From Hominimerdicola alba (GTDB taxonomy: Bacteria > Bacillota > Clostridia > Oscillospirales > Ruminococcaceae): a stretch of DNA of 64,000 nt. Shown here in pieces: positions 1 through 7,487 of the stretch (positions are counted from its first letter, which is position 1; the number at the start of each line of letters is the position of its first letter). The notes under the pieces were generated by a model, which made no database searches, was not told the DNA's origin, and was given only the letters and a program-made list of their open reading frames with translations. The translations under genes were made by a program, and so were the position numbers. Location: contig NZ_FOKQ01000004.1 in the NCBI RefSeq assembly GCF_900112155.1, positions 135,600 to 199,599 of the forward strand. Direction: 5' to 3'.

Positions 1-666
1 CTGCTCGTGTATCTCCTTTTCAAGAGAGAGCACGTCTATCTCCCTTGCGAGGATAGTCATCATCAGCACCAGTTTCTCGCCCGCAGACTGTGCTTCAAGC
101 AGAGCCTGTCTGTCGATGAAAGCCAGAGGCACGTTGAATGCCACAGCTTCAAAAAGCTCAGATGCAGTTTTTGCGCCCATAACAGCAGTATATATCTCCT
201 GGGGCATCTTGGGCATAAGTCTCGCATACTCCTCAAAAGCCTTGCGGACTTCCCTCTCAACAGCGTCAAGCTCATGATTATACAATTTATCCTTGGAATA
301 ATTTGGCAGAGGTTTTACCACCGCTTCATAGCAGTCATCGTGGACTATCATCTCCGAAAGTCTCGCCTTGCGGACACCTCTCACCATGCACCTGCAAACA
401 CCGCCGGGACTTTTTATCACCTGACGGATATTGGCGATAGTGCCGATCTTGAACATATCCTTTTTCTCGGGGGATTCAATATTTATATCCTTCTGCGCAC
501 ACAGGAAGACATCACCGCTGAAATCGTTCCTTGCGTTATGCAGACTGTTTATAGACATTTCCCTGCCCACGTCGAAATTGACGCTCATTCCGGGAAAAAC
601 GACCAGATCTCTGGTAGGTATCATCGGCAGCAGAATGCCGTTCTTTATATCAGTACGCTTTTCCAT
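1..666 (-). CDS. lon: ATP-dependent Lon protease, N-terminal part (cut by window edge)
   Basis: The minus strand reads without a stop from an ATG at 666 to the window edge, giving 222 residues that begin MEKRTDIKNGILLPMIPTRD. This is the substrate-binding LON N-terminal domain (motif LPMIPTRDLVVFPGM near residue 12) followed by the start of the helical region. The ATPase and Ser-Lys protease domains lie outside the window. Lon degrades misfolded and regulatory proteins in the cytoplasm as a hexamer. An AGGAG ribosome binding site sits 7-8 bases before the ATG. Identity is from recognition of the N-domain; a stand-alone LON-domain protein cannot be excluded, but the continuous frame to the edge favours the full protease. 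Confidence 0.85.
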   Translation of the reverse strand, partial: MEKRTDIKNGILLPMIPTRDLVVFPGMSVNFDVGREMSINSLHNARNDFSGDVFLCAQKDINIESPEKKDMFKIGTIANIRQVIKSPGGVCRCMVRGVRKARLSEMIVHDDCYEAVVKPLPNYSKDKLYNHELDAVEREVRKAFEEYARLMPKMPQEIYTAVMGAKTASELFEAVAFNVPLAFIDRQALLEAQSAGEKLVLMMTILAREIDVLSLEKEIHEQ

Positions 667-710
667 AAAAGCTCCTTTCTTCCGATCATGGAGTCAAACT
701 TCATGTTAAT

Positions 711-739
711 ATTATAGCATATATCCCTGATTATTGCAA
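711..739 (-). promoter_or_regulatory. Promoter of lon
   Basis: On the minus strand, TTGCAA (739-734), a 17-base spacer and TATAAT (716-711). It lies about 45 bases before the lon start. No second CtsR-type heptad is seen nearby. Confidence 0.7.
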
Positions 740-810
740 GAGGAAATGAAAAGCAATAAACTTGCCTGTAAAGCGGGATAATCCGTATTAAGGCGTATTA
801 TCTGCTAAAA

Positions 811-857
811 AACAAATGCAAGGATCAGAAATTCTGCTGCTTGCATCTGTTTTTTTA
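811..857. terminator. Bidirectional terminator-like hairpin
   Basis: A stem pairing aacaaatgcaag with cttgcatctgttt, with T runs on both sides (TTTTTTT on the plus strand, TTTTTT on the minus strand). It sits between the lon promoter and the rpsR terminator, so it may be a second-stage terminator for the rpsF operon. Confidence 0.5.
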
Positions 858-924
858 CACATCGTTATCTATTCGATAATAAAATAATCGCCAAAGTATT
901 CGCCATAAAGCTGATCACAGTATA

Positions 925-952
925 AAAACAGAGGTATCCCGAAGGATACCTC
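925..952 (-). terminator. Terminator of the rpsF-ssb-rpsR operon
   Basis: A perfect 9-bp stem, GAGGTATCC/GGATACCTC, with a TTCG loop on the minus strand, followed by TGTTTTT. It starts 12 bases after the rpsR stop. Confidence 0.85.
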
Positions 953-964
953 ATAAAAATCATA

Positions 965-1210
965 TTAGTCTGCAACGTAAGGCAGAAGAGCAACGTGTCT
1001 AGCTCTCTTGATAGCCTTTGTCAGCTCTCTCTGATGATAAGCACAAGTGCCGGTAACACGACGGGGCAGAATCTTAGCCCTTTCTGTCATGCACTTTCTG
1101 AGCTTAGTGATATCCTTGTAATCGATCTTTTCAGCTCTGTCAACACAGAACATACAAACCTTCTTGCGACCTCTCTTAACAGGTCTGCCGCCAGTTCTTT
1201 CCTTTTCCAT
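965..1210 (-). CDS. rpsR: 30S ribosomal protein S18
   Basis: 81 residues with the S18 signature: Cys-rich [10 protein letters not shown] near the N-terminus, then [21 protein letters not shown] and a basic C-terminal helix. S18 binds the platform of the small ribosomal subunit together with S6. It is the last gene of rpsF-ssb-rpsR, the order conserved in Firmicutes. A GAGGAGG ribosome binding site lies about 12 bases before the ATG, slightly far but with no better start. The paired Cys residues near the N-terminus suggest a zinc-binding form of S18. A clear terminator follows. Confidence 0.97.
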   Translation of the reverse strand: MEKERTGGRPVKRGRKKVCMFCVDRAEKIDYKDITKLRKCMTERAKILPRRVTGTCAYHQRELTKAIKRARHVALLPYVAD

Positions 1211-1263
1211 GGTATGATCTTCCCTCCTCGTTAGGAATTATCAAAATTCGTTTAATGATCTTA

Positions 1264-1863
1264 TCAGAACGGTACGCCGTCGTCTGAAAGTACATCTTCA
1301 AACTCCGACAAATCACCGATGTTCAGCGCGTCGTTAGACGGTGCCTGATTATTGTTATTGTTGAAACTATTCTGATTGCCGCCGTTATTTCCGCCGAAAC
1401 CGCCGTTGTTATTGAAGCCGCCATTGTTGTAGCCGCCTCCGTTATAACCGCCGTTGCCGCCGTTTGAGTAGCCGCCGTTGTTATTACCGAAGCCATTGTT
1501 TCCGCCGCCATAATTATTTGAATAATTACCGCCGCCCTGATTGGCTTTTTCACCGGTGAACGAAACGCTGTCTACAAATACTTCTGTAACGTAGTGCTTT
1601 GTGCCGTTCTTATCTTCGTAAGTTCTTGTTCTGAGGTTGCCCTCAATAGCGATCATTCTGCCTTTACCGAAATATTTTCCGATAAATTCAGCCTGCTGTC
1701 TCCATGCAACGCAGGTGATAAAATCAGACTGATACTGACCGTTCTGATCCTTGAAATTACGATCTACTGCGACATTGAATGTAACTACAGCCTGTCCGTT
1801 AGGTGTCTGTCTTACTTCAAGATCCTGTGTGATCCTACCCATTAAAATAACTCTGTTCAGCAT
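1264..1863 (-). CDS. ssb: Single-stranded DNA-binding protein
   Basis: 199 residues. The first ~110 are the OB fold (begins MLNRVILMGRITQDLEVRQT; FITCVAWRQQAEFIGKYFGKG). A Gly/Asn-rich linker of about 65 residues, built from repeated GGN/GGY units, leads to the acidic tip ending DDGVPF, the peptide that recruits replication and repair partners. The ATG at 1863 was chosen because AAAGGA lies 10 bases upstream; a TTG six codons earlier overlaps that site. SSB coats single-stranded DNA at forks. The linker is low-complexity DNA (1330-1560) and could be length-variable between strains. Confidence 0.97.
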   Translation of the reverse strand: MLNRVILMGRITQDLEVRQTPNGQAVVTFNVAVDRNFKDQNGQYQSDFITCVAWRQQAEFIGKYFGKGRMIAIEGNLRTRTYEDKNGTKHYVTEVFVDSVSFTGEKANQGGGNYSNNYGGGNNGFGNNNGGYSNGGNGGYNGGGYNNGGFNNNGGFGGNNGGNQNSFNNNNNQAPSNDALNIGDLSEFEDVLSDDGVPF

Positions 1864-1933
1864 ATCTCTAATTCCTTTCAATAAAAATACTCATTCCGTT
1901 CAACTGCTGATACTTCTGATTTTTTCCTGTCAC

Positions 1934-2224
1934 TTACTTAGTAGTGATAAGGAAACGTATAACGCCGTCAGTGATGCCCAGTACTCTCTCCAGCTCTGCG
2001 GGGAAATCGGTCTTGCTATTGAAAGACCACAGTACGTAAGTACCCTCTGTCTCGTAGTTGATCTCGTAAGCCAGCTTGCGCTTGCCCCATACGTTCAGCT
2101 CTACGTTTTCAGCGTTAGCCTTGATCATGTCATCGAACTTTGTTGTCAGCGCGTTAACGCCGTCCTCATCGAGCTTCTGGCTGAAGATAACCATTGCCTC
2201 GTAGTTCTCATTGATCTTTGCCAT
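1934..2224 (-). CDS. rpsF: 30S ribosomal protein S6
   Basis: 96 residues beginning MAKINENYEAMVIFSQKLDE and carrying the S6 core KRKLAYEINYETEGTYVLWSF. The ATG at 2224 has an AAGGAGGTGTAC ribosome binding site; longer starts have none. S6 is the S18 partner on the 30S platform, and the gene opens the rpsF-ssb-rpsR operon, which has a consensus promoter at 2288-2316. Confidence 0.97.
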   Translation of the reverse strand: MAKINENYEAMVIFSQKLDEDGVNALTTKFDDMIKANAENVELNVWGKRKLAYEINYETEGTYVLWSFNSKTDFPAELERVLGITDGVIRFLITTK

Positions 2225-2287
2225 TTTAGTACACCTCCTTTTGGATTTCGCCTGTACGATATAGTACAAGCAAGGATTAACTCATAT

Positions 2288-2316
2288 ATTATAACACCGA
2301 CCGTGCTGAATGTCAA
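2288..2316 (-). promoter_or_regulatory. Promoter of rpsF-ssb-rpsR
   Basis: On the minus strand, consensus TTGACA (2316-2311), 17-base spacer and TATAAT (2293-2288), about 64 bases upstream of the rpsF start. Confidence 0.85.
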
Positions 2317-2357
2317 GCATCGCACGATCGGCATTTGTAAACTTTTTGTAAACTTAG

Positions 2358-3323
2358 TCAAAGAACCTTAGCCACCAGCAACAGAGAGCCGATAGAAAAA
2401 ATGGTATATATCATAAATGACAGCAGCATATATCCGTAGGAAGTGCCGCCTGTGCTCATTATGCGCTCGTTGATGGCATCGCGGTCTTCGTCCTCGGATT
2501 CGCGGTATATCTTGAAAATATCGCGCCTTGCCTGCTTATAATACAGATAATTGGCGAAGAACCCTGCCATTATATCCAACGTCATTCTGACATACATCGC
2601 CAACTGCTCCAGCAGCTGGAAATTTCGTGATTTCACATCTATGCCGAATTTTATGGTGATTTCATAACTTCCTGAGCTGAAAGTTTCGATCATAACGGGC
2701 AGATTCAGCAAGGCCATAACCACTGCTGCCGCCAAGCCCCAGCCCTTCATCTTGCGGTACATAAAGTACAGGGGCGGGAACAGGAATGCGAATATATTCA
2801 TGGAGAGCTTTCTGCCTGTTTTGCCGAATTTTATGAAACTGGGCAGGAAACCCAACGGGTTGGGTCCCACATATCTTGCCAGATCACCAAGTTTTACGCC
2901 GTCTATATCCGAATCCTGGGTCAGCATGACAGGGGTCATATTGATACCCGGGATATTGGTCTTCATGGGATCAGATCCGGTTTCGTGCCCGTCCTCCGCA
3001 TCGCCATTGAAAGGTCTTGGTGCATCCATATTAATCAGCGGCGTACCGCACTGCTCGCAGTAGCGCTGACCAGGGTCATTCTCCGCACCGCACCTGATAC
3101 AGCGTTTAACGTTAGATGCCGAAGTTACGGGTATCTCCTCAGCAGGAGCATCGGGCAGCCAGCTCACATTTTTATCGTGCAGTATATCGTTTATACATTT
3201 TCCGTTTTCTTCATAACAGCTTCTGTGGTAGGGCGTACCGCAGTCAGGGCACACAACGATATCGTCATCGTCAGTGAACCGATTTCCGCAGCATATACAT
3301 TTTGAGCCTGTATAATTCGTCAT
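2358..3323 (-). CDS. Membrane protein with prokaryotic RING-like and zinc-ribbon domains
   Basis: 321 residues. Residues 9-42 are a RING-like zinc finger of the Prok-RING type (CICCGNRF..., VVCPDCGTPYHRSCYEENGKC). Residues ~74-96 are a zinc ribbon (CIRCGAENDPGQRYCEQCG). A linker leads to a DUF2628-like membrane part: hydrophobic segments near residues 175-210, a strongly amphipathic middle, and a final helix (MLLSFMIYTIFSIGSLLLVAK). The zinc fingers would lie in the cytoplasm. Function is not known. A ribosome binding site AAAGGA precedes the ATG, and a divergent promoter lies at 3431-3459. Confidence 0.75.
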   Translation of the reverse strand: MTNYTGSKCICCGNRFTDDDDIVVCPDCGTPYHRSCYEENGKCINDILHDKNVSWLPDAPAEEIPVTSASNVKRCIRCGAENDPGQRYCEQCGTPLINMDAPRPFNGDAEDGHETGSDPMKTNIPGINMTPVMLTQDSDIDGVKLGDLARYVGPNPLGFLPSFIKFGKTGRKLSMNIFAFLFPPLYFMYRKMKGWGLAAAVVMALLNLPVMIETFSSGSYEITIKFGIDVKSRNFQLLEQLAMYVRMTLDIMAGFFANYLYYKQARRDIFKIYRESEDEDRDAINERIMSTGGTSYGYMLLSFMIYTIFSIGSLLLVAKVL

Positions 3324-3430
3324 TTTTCTTTTCCTTTCGGCGTTCTGTCACAAACTCACATCCGACTTTCCGATAGTCATCGATATTCGGTAATAAAACG
3401 TTGATTCATCGTGATAAAACTTTTCTTTAT

Positions 3431-3459
3431 ATTATACCACACTCTGCGTAAAAATGCAA
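3431..3459 (-). promoter_or_regulatory. Promoter of the zinc-finger membrane protein gene
   Basis: On the minus strand, TTGCAT (3459-3454), 17-base spacer, TATAAT (3436-3431). The rest of the 410-base gap to 3735 (3460-3606) shows no gene. Confidence 0.7.
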
Positions 3460-3606
3460 TACGCACCCGCAAATAATATTCAGACATTCTCCGCACAAGG
3501 TTTAAGGGCTGAAAGTGTACCAAAAAACGTGCTATTTCCGCGTTAATATATACTAAAGCCCTAAAAAATCCGCTATGTGCAGGAGTTAATTCGTTAGTTT
3601 TGCGTG

Positions 3607-3635
3607 TTGTAATTTCATGGGAATTGAGATATAAT
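3607..3635 (+). promoter_or_regulatory. Promoter of the LCP-family gene
   Basis: TTGTAA, 17-base spacer, TATAAT. The untranslated leader (~95 bases) contains two small hairpins, CTGTAT/ATACAG at 3641-3658 and GGGCT/AGCCC at 3694-3706. Confidence 0.65.
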
Positions 3636-3734
3636 ATAATCTGTATGAGAATATACAGTACTTAGAAAATATGGTACAGTGGTAAACATTAAACGGGCTG
3701 ACAGCCCTTTCCGCTGAAAAGAGGAATATTTACT

Positions 3735-5294
3735 ATGAAAGATAATAAAGAGCATACCGTGGCTTCCGCAGAGCTTAGGGACATGATCAATCATGCCATG
3801 ATAAACAAGCGCAACAGCGAAGCTGATGCTGACCTGAAATCAAGCATTGCTCAGGCTATGGATAAAAAGGCAAGCACAGGCAAGATCTCTCATGCCGAAC
3901 ATAGCAAGGAAAACCACACAAATAAAGACGAAGCCCACGGCAGCAAGAATACTTCGCACAACAAGAGCAGTGAGAGCGTACATAGCGAGCCGGGTGTCAA
4001 GGCTGAAAAGAAAAAGCGTTTTCCCATCAACCTGCGGGGCGGGTGGAGTCTGCGCAAGAAGACAGGCGTTACTCTCGGGGTGATATTCATTGCACTGGTA
4101 CTGCTGATGGCAGTAATCGTGTTCCTTTTCTTCTACTACACAGGTCTGCTGAAAGACCGCGACAATTCCATAAGGACAGAAAAGCCGCCCGTTGACAGCC
4201 GTGATCTGGTGAATGAACCAGATACCCTCGATGAGGAAGCCAAGGAGAAAGAGCTCCGTGAGATGCTTCAGCAGAGATCAAAGAAGATCTCAAACGAAAA
4301 GGTAATGAATGTTCTGCTGATAGGCGAAGATATCCGCGATACCGCTTCTCAGGACAGAGGCAACACCGATGTAATGATGCTGATCTCTCTCAACAAGGAG
4401 CACAAGACCGTCACCCTGACTTCGCTGATGAGAGATACCTGGGTATATATGGAAAAATTCGGCATCAGCAACAAGCTGAACCAGGCTTACTGGTACGGCG
4501 GCGCCGAGTACCTCTCCGAAGTAGTTGAGGACTATTACAGCGTAAAGATCGACAGAACTGTTAAAGTCAACTTCAAGCAGTTTATTGATATCGCAGAAAC
4601 CGTCGGCGGACTTGATTTCGATGTCAGCTACACCGAGGCAGTCGCAATGCGCGACCCCATGGACGAACAGAACTATCATCTCAAAAATCCTGATGGCACT
4701 GATTACATCGACCTTAAACAGTACGGCAAAGACGATTCTGTAAATTATTACGATGTTGACGGCAAGTTCTGCACAAGCATCGAATATCAGTCCGAAGAAG
4801 ATAATGTCATCCATATGCACCTTAACGGAAATCAGGCACTGGCATATGCCCGTGTAAGATACGGCTGCGGCGATGACTACGGCAGAACAATGCGCCAGCG
4901 CGAGGCGATACAGCAGATAATTTCCAAATCGAAAAAGCTCAGTCTTGTACAGCTCGACGAGCTTATGAAAAAGGTGCTGCCCGAGGTCGAGACTGACCTT
5001 GAAGACGGCGAGATAGCAGAGATGCTTCTTAACGCATTTGATTACATGAATTACGACATACAGCAGCTGCGTCTCCCTGTGGACGATTACTTCACTATGG
5101 ACTTTATCAACAGCCAGAGCTGTCTCTCACTGGCCAACTGGCAGTTCCAGGCGAATGCAGCAATGCTCAGATATATGGTATACGGCGACTGCAAGACCGT
5201 CGAGGAGGCAAGAGCACAGTACCAGAAAGAAATAGACGACGGTACGTTCTACGAAAAGAACGATTTCCAGCCGCCTGTTATGTACTACTACTGA
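3735..5294 (+). CDS. LytR-CpsA-Psr (LCP) family cell-wall polymer ligase
   Basis: 519 residues. Residues 1-105 are a charged, probably disordered cytoplasmic tail; residues 111-136 form one membrane helix; the LCP domain lies outside from about residue 195. LCP proteins move undecaprenyl-linked polymers (teichoic acids, capsule) onto peptidoglycan. The conserved arginine and acidic positions are visible in DRGNTDVMML, LMRDTWVY and the late block YARVRYGCGDDYGRTMRQRE. A region of ~150 residues after the domain is less typical. GAGG precedes the ATG, and a terminator follows the stop. The long N-terminal tail is larger than in most LCP proteins. The paralogue type (TagT/U/V-like) cannot be assigned. 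Confidence 0.9.
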   Translation: MKDNKEHTVASAELRDMINHAMINKRNSEADADLKSSIAQAMDKKASTGKISHAEHSKENHTNKDEAHGSKNTSHNKSSESVHSEPGVKAEKKKRFPINLRGGWSLRKKTGVTLGVIFIALVLLMAVIVFLFFYYTGLLKDRDNSIRTEKPPVDSRDLVNEPDTLDEEAKEKELREMLQQRSKKISNEKVMNVLLIGEDIRDTASQDRGNTDVMMLISLNKEHKTVTLTSLMRDTWVYMEKFGISNKLNQAYWYGGAEYLSEVVEDYYSVKIDRTVKVNFKQFIDIAETVGGLDFDVSYTEAVAMRDPMDEQNYHLKNPDGTDYIDLKQYGKDDSVNYYDVDGKFCTSIEYQSEEDNVIHMHLNGNQALAYARVRYGCGDDYGRTMRQREAIQQIISKSKKLSLVQLDELMKKVLPEVETDLEDGEIAEMLLNAFDYMNYDIQQLRLPVDDYFTMDFINSQSCLSLANWQFQANAAMLRYMVYGDCKTVEEARAQYQKEIDDGTFYEKNDFQPPVMYYY

Positions 5295-5321
5295 TACTGT
5301 AAATAATGTATATGGTTACTA

Positions 5322-5365
5322 CCGGAGGAAACCTTTCTGAATAAGGGTTTCCTCCGGATTTCTTT
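5322..5365 (+). terminator. Terminator of the LCP-family gene
   Basis: A perfect 12-bp stem CCGGAGGAAACC/GGTTTCCTCCGG followed by ATTTCTTT, 27 bases after the stop codon. Confidence 0.85.
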
Positions 5366-5410
5366 CTAAAGACTATTAACTCTTTTATGGATGGGGGCAG
5401 CTATACAAAT

Positions 5411-5444
5411 AAAGCGCAGTATGATGTCATACTGCGCTTTTCTT
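5411..5444. terminator. Perfect palindrome with T tail
   Basis: A 14-bp stem around GCGCAGTATGA and its complement with a 2-base centre, followed by TTTTCTT on the plus strand. It probably backs up the previous terminator. From 5445 to 5611 I see no gene; 5488-5540 holds a degenerate inverted repeat (GAAAAAGG ... CCTTTTTC). Confidence 0.6.
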
Positions 5445-5611
5445 ATAGAACTGTCTGACCCCATGCCAAAAAGAAACAGAAGTTTTAGGAAAAAGGGTCA
5501 CCATCAGCAAAGCTGACGATTAGGGGGAATAATCCTTTTTCAATAGGGTTTTCCACAATAATACCTAAAAACGTTATTACAAAACAAACCCAAAGCGGCT
5601 GATAATTGTTA

Positions 5612-6748
5612 TCAGTTCTTTTCGATCTTGCCAAGAGAGAGTGCTTTCAGGTAGGAATTAATGAAGCCGTCAAGGTCGCCGTCCATAACTGCCTTGACAT
5701 TGTTATACTCATAGCCTGTGCGGAGATCCTTAACGAGGGTATAGGGCATAAACACGTAGGAACGTATCTGCGAGCCCCATGCGATCTCCTTCTGAACGCC
5801 CTTGATATCTTCGATCTTTTCCAGATGCTCTCTCTCCTTGATCTCGATCAGTTTTGCTTTCAGCATTTTCATAGCGTAGTCCTTGTTCTGGAACTGCGAA
5901 CGCTGAGTCTGGCAGGCTGTAACGATACCTGTGGGCTTGTGTATCAGTCTTACGGCTGAGGAGGTCTTGTTGATGTGCTGTCCGCCCGCGCCGCTTGCAC
6001 GGTAAACTTCCATCTCGATATCCTCGGGTCTGATCTCAACTTCGATATTATCATCGAGTTCAGGCATAACCTCTACAGCAGAGAAAGATGTGTGTCTGCT
6101 TCCTGAACTGTCAAAAGGCGATATGCGGACAAGTCTGTGGATGCCGGATTCGCTTTTCAGATATCCGTAAGCGTTTTCGCCCTCAATGAACATTGAGCAG
6201 CTCTTGATACCAGCGTCTCCGCCCTCAAGGATATCCATTATCTTCGCGCTGAAGCCATGAGAATCTGCCCACTTGGTATACATTCTGATGAGCATTTCAG
6301 TCCAGTCCTGAGCCTCAGTTCCGCCTGCGCCAGCATGGAAATTCAGGATAGCGTTGCTGTGGTCGTACTCGCCAGTCAGCAGTGTTTCCAGCGATGCTGC
6401 GTCAAGGTCAGCTTTCAGCTTGTCGAGCTCAGCCTTGATCTCCTCTACCAGCTCAGCCTGAGTATCCTCGTCCTCCTCAGCAGCCATCTCTATCATTACC
6501 TCGATATCATCGGCAGCACCGTTGAACTTGTTGTAACGCTCCACCTTGCCCTCAAAGTTTCTTGTCTGCTGCAGAACCACTTGCGATTTTTCGGGATCGT
6601 CCCAGAATCCGGGCTCTGCTGCCTTCTCATGAAGCTCCTCGATCTTCTCGGCTGCATTCTCGATATCGTATACATCGTGCAGCTCCTTTATCATCGGACG
6701 GCAGGCTTCAAGCTCCGATCTAAGGTTCTCTAAAAAAACAACTGCCAT
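5612..6748 (-). CDS. prfB: Peptide chain release factor 2
   Basis: 378 residues. It recognises UGA/UAA stop codons and hydrolyses peptidyl-tRNA. The stop-recognition tripeptide SPF is in RISPFDSSGSRHTSF and the catalytic GGQ in GAGGQHINKTSSAVRL. The start ATG at 6748 follows GGAGT. Unlike E. coli prfB, the gene is one uninterrupted frame, with no in-frame UGA and no +1 frameshift site near codon 25, so the usual autoregulatory frameshift is absent. A promoter lies at 6786-6814. Confidence 0.97.
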   Translation of the reverse strand: MAVVFLENLRSELEACRPMIKELHDVYDIENAAEKIEELHEKAAEPGFWDDPEKSQVVLQQTRNFEGKVERYNKFNGAADDIEVMIEMAAEEDEDTQAELVEEIKAELDKLKADLDAASLETLLTGEYDHSNAILNFHAGAGGTEAQDWTEMLIRMYTKWADSHGFSAKIMDILEGGDAGIKSCSMFIEGENAYGYLKSESGIHRLVRISPFDSSGSRHTSFSAVEVMPELDDNIEVEIRPEDIEMEVYRASGAGGQHINKTSSAVRLIHKPTGIVTACQTQRSQFQNKDYAMKMLKAKLIEIKEREHLEKIEDIKGVQKEIAWGSQIRSYVFMPYTLVKDLRTGYEYNNVKAVMDGDLDGFINSYLKALSLGKIEKN

Positions 6749-6785
6749 TATCTTTACTCCTTCATAAAAAAATACATACACATAT

Positions 6786-6814
6786 ATTATATATCATTTT
6801 TTCAGAATTGTAAA
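6786..6814 (-). promoter_or_regulatory. Promoter of prfB
   Basis: On the minus strand, TTTACA (6814-6809), 17-base spacer, TATAAT (6791-6786). It lies 15 bases from the edge of the 161-bp quasi-palindrome. Confidence 0.7.
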
Positions 6815-6828
6815 GCCCCCTTGCCAAA

Positions 6829-6989
6829 TTTTTTCGCCGTCCGCCGTATTTTACCACTGGTAGATGTCCGTTATACGAACTGCGGGATTTATTGAGGAAG
6901 ACCCTTTTGAAAAAGGTTTTCCCCAGTGAAACCCACAGTCCGTATGATAAACATCTACCAGCAGCAAAAGACGGCGGAAACCGAAAAAC
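6829..6989. repeat. 161-bp imperfect palindrome
   Basis: The two halves are near-complements about a single axis at 6909: ttttcg (6831)/cgaaaa (6987), CCGCCGT (6841)/ACGGCGG (6971), CTGGTAGATG (6857)/CATCTACCAG (6952), ATACG (6873)/CGTAT (6941). All pairs keep the same coordinate sum, so there are no net insertions. Several mismatches are A:C on the plus strand and therefore G:U on the minus strand. No reading frame of note is inside. It looks like a MITE or a large RNA hairpin. Confidence 0.75.
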
Positions 6990-7096
6990 GGCTACAGCGC
7001 AATTGCGCCGCAGCCGCTTGTTTTTGGATGCGTCCGTGCTAATAACCCTGCACTATGACATATCCCCGCCTTTATAAAGCATACTTCCCCAAGTAC
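6985..7096 (-). ncRNA. Candidate small RNA of about 110 nt
   Basis: A consensus promoter (7103-7131) points into a gene-free stretch that ends in a very strong intrinsic terminator. The minus-strand terminator stem, starting CGGCTGCGGCGCAA and centred near 7003, pairs over 14 positions with two G:U pairs and is followed by TTTTTCGG. On the plus strand the same two positions would be A:C mismatches, which favours the minus strand as the functional one. The only frames inside the transcript are a few codons long. I do not recognise it as SRP RNA, 6S RNA or a known riboswitch. The 5' end is inferred from the -10 box. Confidence 0.55.
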
Positions 7097-7102
7097 ACTA
7101 AC

Positions 7103-7131
7103 ATTATAACGTTTTCGGAGTTAGTTGTCAA
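7103..7131 (-). promoter_or_regulatory. Consensus promoter with no protein gene downstream
   Basis: On the minus strand, TTGACA (7131-7126), 17-base spacer, TATAAT (7108-7103), all positions consensus. It drives the candidate small RNA. I see nothing definite between 7132 and 7333. Confidence 0.75.
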
Positions 7132-7333
7132 TGACCGCTCCGTTTACGTAATAGTTTTAACTTATATTTATTTGCTGCAAAAACAGCACCTAGGGCGGAA
7201 AATGCTTTCTCATTACTGTTTATACTGCTCTTTTTTCAGACCAGGAATAATGCAAAATGCACAAGTCAGACAGAGTTCTTTTTCGTAAACGGTTTCGATT
7301 TTTCGTCCAAAGATTCATAATAAGTTTACAAAT

Positions 7334-7363
7334 CAAAAAAGGACAGCGTGAAGCTGTCCTTTT
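7334..7363 (-). terminator. Terminator of pfkA
   Basis: Stem AAAAGGACAGC/GCTGTCCTTTT with a 5-base loop; the minus strand continues with a T run (TTTTTTGATT). Confidence 0.8.
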
Positions 7364-7487
7364 GATATCATATATCGTGAGCTTTCTCGTGTACGAATTG
7401 ACTTCTTTCCAAATTTTAAGCGATCTTAACATCAGGAAGAAGAATCGACAGCAATTACAACTCTGTATATATCCGGATTCTGTTTTA

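Noticed and set aside
680..710. AGTCAAA near the lon start as a CtsR site
   Set aside because: Only one heptad is present; CtsR needs a tandem pair.
1330..1560. Periodic GCC/GTT repeats that look like a repeat array
   Set aside because: They encode the Gly/Asn linker of SSB in frame; no spacers of the kind seen in CRISPR arrays.
6892..7077. 61-codon frame in the prfB-pfkA gap
   Set aside because: It lies across the palindrome and the small-RNA terminator and has no ribosome binding site.
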